Under the pieces are notes generated by a model that searched no databases, was not told where the DNA came from, and saw nothing but the letters and a program-made list of their open reading frames with translations. Of a stretch of DNA of 9,614 bases, positions 6,158 to 9,614 are shown one piece after another. Position numbers and translations under genes: made by a program. The number at the start of each line of letters is the position of its first letter. Position 1 is the stretch's first letter. The DNA comes from Treponema sp. (GTDB lineage: Bacteria > Spirochaetota > Spirochaetia > Treponematales > Breznakiellaceae), in contig JAISBK010000148.1 in the NCBI GenBank assembly GCA_031266255.1, positions 1 through 9,614 of the forward strand, written 5' to 3'.

Positions 6158-6204
6158 AGATATAGTTAGATATAAATGATTAATTGTACATAATTAAGTC
6201 TAAC
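6135..6204. promoter_or_regulatory. Probable TetR-family operator cluster
   Basis: A perfect 13-base palindrome CTAAC-ATC-GTTAG (6135-6147) lies inside the promoter spacer. Its right arm extends to GTTAGATAT (6143-6151), which is repeated exactly at 6165-6173, 22 bases later, about two helical turns. A further inverted half-site TCTAAC lies at 6199-6204. Repeated half-sites of this kind between a repressor gene and its divergent neighbour are the usual binding region of TetR-family proteins. That this repressor binds here is inference. Confidence 0.6.
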
Positions 6205-6244
6205 ATAATACATTTGAACATACAAGCACCTTTTGGAGGATTTT

Positions 6245-7189
6245 ATGAAGATTGGGCTTAGAGGGTTTTGGGTACTGCTTTGTATCGGCAGCATGGTGGC
6301 AAAGGGCTTTGCTTCCGGTAACGGGGAGGTGGTACATACTCAAACTATACCCCAGCGCGGGGTGAGTACCCTTTCGGTTTCCTACACAGCCAGTACTATC
6401 CAGGTATGTACCGGTGAACCCGATATATTTGTCCTCACGGAATATATGAGCCAGAACACAGAAGCGCTCAAAGCCACCTATTCCCATGAAAATGGAAACC
6501 TCGTCATTACCGGTGGCAGACGAGGAATCGGCCTTGGACAAATCCCCCAGATTGTATTAGCCATTCCCCCTGCTTTTTCCGGTAATTTGCTGCTTTCCCT
6601 TGAAAGCGGGAACCTAAGTATCGAGACCAGCCTTATATCCGTAGGTACTATTCAAATCAACCATAAAAACGGCACCTTAGACATGGGCTTGGTCAAAGGA
6701 GAAGCCATTCACATTACCCATGCATCCGGTACTTTTATGGCTTCAAACCTGGAGGCTACGGGAACGTGTACCCTTAACCTTACCAGTGGAACAGGAAGCG
6801 TGCATGAGATCCGCAGCAGCGCATGTACCGTAACGGTGATAAGCGGTTCTCTCGCCATACCGGTTTCAACGGGAAGGGGATCCTACACCGTAACTTCAGG
6901 AACGATTACGCTGGGAAACCACCCCATTTCAGGGAATATGGCCCTTGAGGCGGTAAGCGGCACTATCGAGATGGGAATTCCGGCGGCTGGCGTTTATCGT
7001 ATTGACGCTTCCGCAACCAGTGGCCAGGTAATAGAAACTTCGGGCAATGGTGAACATGTACTGGTTTTCTCTCCTATGGGAGCAACCACACCCACCGTAA
7101 AACAGGCCATTATCGGGCAACCAGGCATTGAACCGCAATACACCATCACCGCCAAAGCCCGTGCGGGCAGTATCATTTTTTCGAGGTAG
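6245..7189 (+). CDS. Exported DUF4097-type beta-repeat protein
   Basis: The 314-residue protein starts at the ATG at 6245, preceded by GGAGGA (6235-6240); an in-frame TTG at 6233 lies too close to that site to be the start. Residues 1-23 are a signal peptide, with likely cleavage after GFA. From residue 121 on, the motif S/N-G-x followed by a hydrophobic strand recurs at 121, 142, 161, 181, 200, 218, 238 and 259, a period close to 20 residues. This is the pattern of DUF4097, whose repeats are predicted to form a beta-solenoid. It has no lipobox and no C-terminal anchor, so it is probably periplasmic or surface-located. The family's role is poorly known; members often sit beside regulators and membrane-stress genes. 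It lies just upstream of a methyltransferase gene, 12 bases apart, and behind the TetR-controlled promoter. Confidence 0.8.
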   Translation: MKIGLRGFWVLLCIGSMVAKGFASGNGEVVHTQTIPQRGVSTLSVSYTASTIQVCTGEPDIFVLTEYMSQNTEALKATYSHENGNLVITGGRRGIGLGQIPQIVLAIPPAFSGNLLLSLESGNLSIETSLISVGTIQINHKNGTLDMGLVKGEAIHITHASGTFMASNLEATGTCTLNLTSGTGSVHEIRSSACTVTVISGSLAIPVSTGRGSYTVTSGTITLGNHPISGNMALEAVSGTIEMGIPAAGVYRIDASATSGQVIETSGNGEHVLVFSPMGATTPTVKQAIIGQPGIEPQYTITAKARAGSIIFSR

Positions 7190-7201
7190 GCGGTACGCAC
7201 C

Positions 7202-7867
7202 ATGATGCAGTATATGCGAAAAATCAAAGACGTGGGTATCACCGGCAGCCTAGCCAAGTGGTATGACAAAAACTCCCGGGAAAACCGGCGGGAAGAGTTG
7301 CAGATGTATGCCAAGGAAATTTCCCGTACCGTGAAGGCGGGGGATACTATCCTTGAAGTTGCCCCGGGCCCTGGCTATGTCTTGATTGAACTTGCCAAGC
7401 TCGGTAATTATCACCTAAGCGGTATGGATATCAGTGCGGATTTTGTGGAAATCGGTAAAACCAACGCCAAACGGGAAAAAGCCACGGTTACTTTTGTGCA
7501 AGGCACGGTTTCGTCCATGCCCTTTAACCGAGAAACTTTTGATTTCTTGTTTTGTAGCGCCGCGTTCAAGAATTTTCACGACCCTGCCCAGGCGCTCCGG
7601 GAGATGCACCGCGTGTTAAAACCAGGGGGCCAAGGGCTGATTATCGACATGAACAAAAACACCACTGCCGCAATACGAAAAGCGGAAGTCGCAAAAATGC
7701 ACCTCCACGGGTTTAATTATGGGTTTATGCGGTTTGCTTTTGGTACGTTTTTGCGGAACGGCGCGTATACGAAAAAGGGTTTTGAACAATTGCTTGCGGT
7801 CTCTCCGTTTTCAAGCTGGAACATAGCGGAACAGGACATCAGCCTCTATGTCTATCTGTACAAGTAA
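7202..7867 (+). CDS. Class I SAM-dependent methyltransferase
   Basis: The 221-residue product has the single-domain Rossmann-like methyltransferase fold. Motif I is LEVAPGPG (51-58), the glycine-rich loop that binds S-adenosylmethionine. D76 (GMDIS) is the acidic residue at the end of strand 2 that holds the ribose. FDFLFCSAAFKNFHDP (113-128) is strand 4, and VLKPGGQGLIIDM (138-150) is the conserved LKPGG turn and strand 5. This is the Methyltransf_11/25 type, common for small-molecule, quinone or lipid methylation. The substrate is unknown. No strong ribosome site precedes the ATG at 7202 (a weak GAGG at 7183-7186 is rather far), and starts at 7205 or 7214 are possible. It follows the DUF4097 gene by 12 bases and is probably co-transcribed from the same promoter. 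Confidence 0.88.
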   Translation: MMQYMRKIKDVGITGSLAKWYDKNSRENRREELQMYAKEISRTVKAGDTILEVAPGPGYVLIELAKLGNYHLSGMDISADFVEIGKTNAKREKATVTFVQGTVSSMPFNRETFDFLFCSAAFKNFHDPAQALREMHRVLKPGGQGLIIDMNKNTTAAIRKAEVAKMHLHGFNYGFMRFAFGTFLRNGAYTKKGFEQLLAVSPFSSWNIAEQDISLYVYLYK

Positions 7868-7921
7868 GCGGCGTATTCTGAATTAATACCAAGTCAGCTA
7901 AAAATAAATGCAGGCTCCCTA

Positions 7922-7953
7922 TTGACATACCCGTAATAGTATGTTCTTATATA
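7922..7953 (+). promoter_or_regulatory. Promoter of the ECF importer operon with spacer dyad
   Basis: TTGACA (7922-7927) is a perfect -35 box. The best -10 candidates lie unusually far away: TTATAT (7947-7952, spacing 19) or TATATA (7948-7953, spacing 20). A perfect inverted repeat ACATAC-N8-GTATGT (7925-7944) fills the gap. A long spacer holding a dyad is the arrangement used by MerR-family activators, which twist the DNA to bring the boxes into line. No such regulator is in the window. A plain repressor site is the simpler alternative. Confidence 0.5.
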
Positions 7954-7959
7954 AAGAAG

Positions 7960-7979
7960 CGTTTCTATAAAAAGAAACG
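7960..7979 (+). promoter_or_regulatory. Inverted repeat in the ECF operon leader
   Basis: CGTTTCT (7960-7966) and AGAAACG (7973-7979) are perfect 7-base arms around the AT-rich loop ATAAAA. The repeat begins close to the predicted transcription start and ends 15 bases before the AAGGAG of the first gene. It could be a second operator or a small leader hairpin. There is no run of T after it, so it is not a terminator. Confidence 0.4.
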
Positions 7980-8007
7980 ATTGTATACCACATCAAGGAG
8001 TATATGT

Positions 8008-8580
8008 ATGGAAATCACGTCGGAGAAACGGGTACTGGTACAACAGGAAAAAAAAGGGCTTCCCATAAGGGATGTATTACTTATCGGTATCCTGCTTGCC
8101 GCAGGCGCGGTACTCAAGTTTTTCGTTGGATCGGTTATTAACTTTGGGATGAAGCCTAACTTCATCATTGCCATGTATTGCCTTACCATCCTGCTGATAA
8201 AACCCCGGCTGCTGGAAGCGGCTATTATCGGTATTCTGGCAGGGGCAATATGTCAGTTCTTTCCTGGACAGCCCTACATCAATTTCGTCAGTGAATTAAC
8301 CGGGGCCTTGGCTATGTGCCTTTTGACGAAACTGCCTCTGGAAAAATGCAAAATTCCGGTAAAGACGCTCTGTTGTACTTTTTTTAGTACCTTGGTAAGC
8401 GGTTTCACCTTCATCGGAGTAATGTATGGGCTGTACTATTCCGGGGTGGATATTACCCCCACCCCCTTGGCTATTTTTATGGCCATTATTGGGGGCACTG
8501 CGTGTATTAACTCGATCATAGTCCAGATCCTGTACATACCTCTGAAACTGGCGTTACGGGAAAACCGTCAAAACCCATGA
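8008..8580 (+). CDS. ECF transporter substrate-binding membrane component (S component), TrpP-like
   Basis: The ATG at 8008 has AAGGAG (7995-8000) 7 bases upstream and gives 190 residues, the usual size of an S component; an in-frame TTG at 7981 would add nine residues and lies upstream of the ribosome site. About six membrane segments can be seen: 21-40, 51-65, 69-85, 91-107, 120-144 and 152-180. The stretch GMKPNFIIAMYCLTILL (47-63), then LLEAAIIGILAGAICQFFPGQPYINFVSELTGAL, resembles the TrpP family of tryptophan-uptake proteins (GMKP, FPGG, then an N/D-rich turn). Tryptophan or a related aromatic compound is therefore a guess, not a finding. The stop overlaps the next start by four bases (ATGA), so S component and ATPase are translationally coupled, which suggests a dedicated rather than shared energising module. 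Confidence 0.82.
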   Translation: MEITSEKRVLVQQEKKGLPIRDVLLIGILLAAGAVLKFFVGSVINFGMKPNFIIAMYCLTILLIKPRLLEAAIIGILAGAICQFFPGQPYINFVSELTGALAMCLLTKLPLEKCKIPVKTLCCTFFSTLVSGFTFIGVMYGLYYSGVDITPTPLAIFMAIIGGTACINSIIVQILYIPLKLALRENRQNP

Positions 8581-9443
8581 TTAGGATAAAAGACCTGAGC
8601 TTCCGGTACCGGGGAAGTGCGGAATACGCCCTTTCCCGGATCAACCTGGAAATACCTCCGGGAGACTTTTTGGGGATCATTGGTTCCTCGGGCGCGGGGA
8701 AATCAACCTTGAGCTACGGGATAAATGGTGTAGTGCCCCATCATTTCTCCGGAGATTTTTACGGCGAGATTACTATTAATGGTCTTGATACCATAAGCGC
8801 CGGTACCGAAACCATCGCCCGGCAAGTGGGGAGCGTATTTCAGGACATTGATGCTCAAATGGTGGCCTCGGTAGTAGAGGACGAGATCCTGTTCGGCCTT
8901 GAGAACTTCAAGGTTCCCCGGGAAGAAATTGAAGCGCGCCTGAAACAGGCCCTGGCCGCTGCAGGCATCTCAGAACTCAGGACACGGACCATCAGTTCCC
9001 TCTCTGGAGGACAGAAGCAGAAAGTCGCCATCGCGGCTATCACTGCCCTACGGCCCCGGATTATCCTCTTGGATGAACCGACCGGAGAATTAGACCCACA
9101 GTCAAGCCGGAATATCTTTGCCTATCTCAAAGAACTCAATGAACAGTACGGCATTACCATCGTGGTCATAGAGCAAAAGATCATGCTGCTCTGCGAATTC
9201 GTCAAACGGCTGGCGCTTATGGATAAGGGGGCGCTGATGCTTGAGGGACCGGTTCCCGTAGTGCTGAGGCAGGTGGATACCTTGAAAGCCGCGGGGATCA
9301 ACATCCCTCGGGTAACGGATCTGGGGAGCAAGCTCTCCGACAAGGGCTGGTATCTCGGTGAACTACCCCATACCTTAGCCCAAGGAGAAGCTATGATGCG
9401 TCAGGTCTTAGCGTGGAAGGAGCCGTTTCATGCTGCGCTTTGA
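8577..9443 (+). CDS. ecfA: ECF transporter ATPase, first of the pair (EcfA type)
   Basis: The 288-residue protein is a full ABC ATPase: Walker A GSSGAGKST (36-44), Q-loop Q89 (VFQD), signature LSGGQ (142-146), and Walker B IILLDEP (162-168) with catalytic E167. The C-terminal part LKAAGINIPRVTDL (236-249) is characteristic of ATPases of energy-coupling factor importers. The switch position, usually His, reads E199-Q200 (VVIEQK); Gln at this place also occurs in LivF-type ATPases. It hydrolyses ATP on the cytoplasmic face to drive uptake through the S component encoded just upstream. Its start lies in the upstream stop (ATGA overlap), and its last 14 bases overlap the next ATPase gene. Confidence 0.93.
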   Translation: MIRIKDLSFRYRGSAEYALSRINLEIPPGDFLGIIGSSGAGKSTLSYGINGVVPHHFSGDFYGEITINGLDTISAGTETIARQVGSVFQDIDAQMVASVVEDEILFGLENFKVPREEIEARLKQALAAAGISELRTRTISSLSGGQKQKVAIAAITALRPRIILLDEPTGELDPQSSRNIFAYLKELNEQYGITIVVIEQKIMLLCEFVKRLALMDKGALMLEGPVPVVLRQVDTLKAAGINIPRVTDLGSKLSDKGWYLGELPHTLAQGEAMMRQVLAWKEPFHAAL

Positions 9444-9614
9444 ACAGGTGAACTTTACGTTTGGAACTAACAAAACCATAACGGACGTTTCTTTTACTAT
9501 CCTCCCCGGTGAATTTGTGGCCCTTCTGGGGGAAAACGGAGCAGGAAAATCCACCTTATGCCGGCTGGGTAATGGCCTGCTCAAGCCTTCTTCAGGTACG
9601 GTGTGGATCCAGGG
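9430..9614 (+). CDS. ecfA: ECF transporter ATPase, second of the pair (N-terminus only)
   Basis: The ATG at 9430 lies inside the end of the previous gene, with a 14-base overlap. 61 codons are present before the window ends. The N-terminal strands, LPGEFVALLGENGAGKST with Walker A at 34-42, and LLKPSSGTVWI (50-60) are typical of an ABC ATPase. Two different ATPases side by side form the EcfA-EcfA' heterodimer. The transmembrane coupling protein EcfT is expected next but lies outside the window. No separate ribosome site is evident beyond GGAG at 9418-9421, so coupling to the upstream gene is likely. Confidence 0.92.
   Translation, partial: MLRFEQVNFTFGTNKTITDVSFTILPGEFVALLGENGAGKSTLCRLGNGLLKPSSGTVWIQ

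Noticed and set aside
7960..7990. Riboswitch or T-box ahead of the TrpP-like gene
   Set aside because: The leader from the predicted start is under 60 bases and holds only a short AT-rich inverted repeat, too small for a T-box or any riboswitch that I recognise.
1..9614. CRISPR array, insertion sequence, tRNA or prophage genes
   Set aside because: I saw no regularly spaced direct repeats, transposase or integrase motifs, terminal inverted repeats or cloverleaf sequences on either strand.

Overview
The window reads as spirochaete DNA, most like a gut treponeme of the Treponema primitia/azotonutricia type. This is inferred from a moderately GC-rich genome, a BIG2-domain lipoprotein paired with an outer-membrane barrel candidate, a fused selenium-type xanthine dehydrogenase and an ECF vitamin/amino-acid importer. 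No rRNA or marker gene is present to prove it. There is no insertion sequence, tRNA or CRISPR array.

Layout. (1) 1-1424, minus strand: the N-terminal 474 residues of a molybdenum hydroxylase carrying two [2Fe-2S] clusters fused to the molybdopterin domain; it runs off the left edge. (2) 1425-2076: a 650-base control region. It holds one or two promoters for the hydroxylase, and a strong rightward promoter with leader, ribosome binding site and the first eight codons of what looks like a cold-shock protein gene. That frame then breaks down at a TATAAT box and a run of 18 C. A structured leader precedes the next gene. (3) 2077-5421, plus strand: a large BIG2 lipoprotein and, 6 bases later, a predicted beta-barrel protein, closed by a hairpin. 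(4) 5520-7867: a TetR-type repressor on the minus strand, divergent from a DUF4097 beta-repeat exported protein and a SAM-dependent methyltransferase. The shared promoter region carries a palindromic operator. (5) 7868-9614, plus strand: an ECF importer operon with a TrpP-like substrate-binding membrane component and two ATPases, the second cut by the right edge. The transmembrane coupling protein is expected beyond it.

How the genes work together. The lipoprotein and barrel are probably a co-translated cell-surface pair. The repressor probably controls itself and the DUF4097/methyltransferase pair. The S component and ATPases form one importer with overlapping reading frames. The most unusual part is the 1425-2076 control region: an intact cold-shock-type promoter and leader without its gene, a C18 tract of the kind that varies in length by slippage, and a leader with mutually exclusive pairings, all upstream of a surface lipoprotein.
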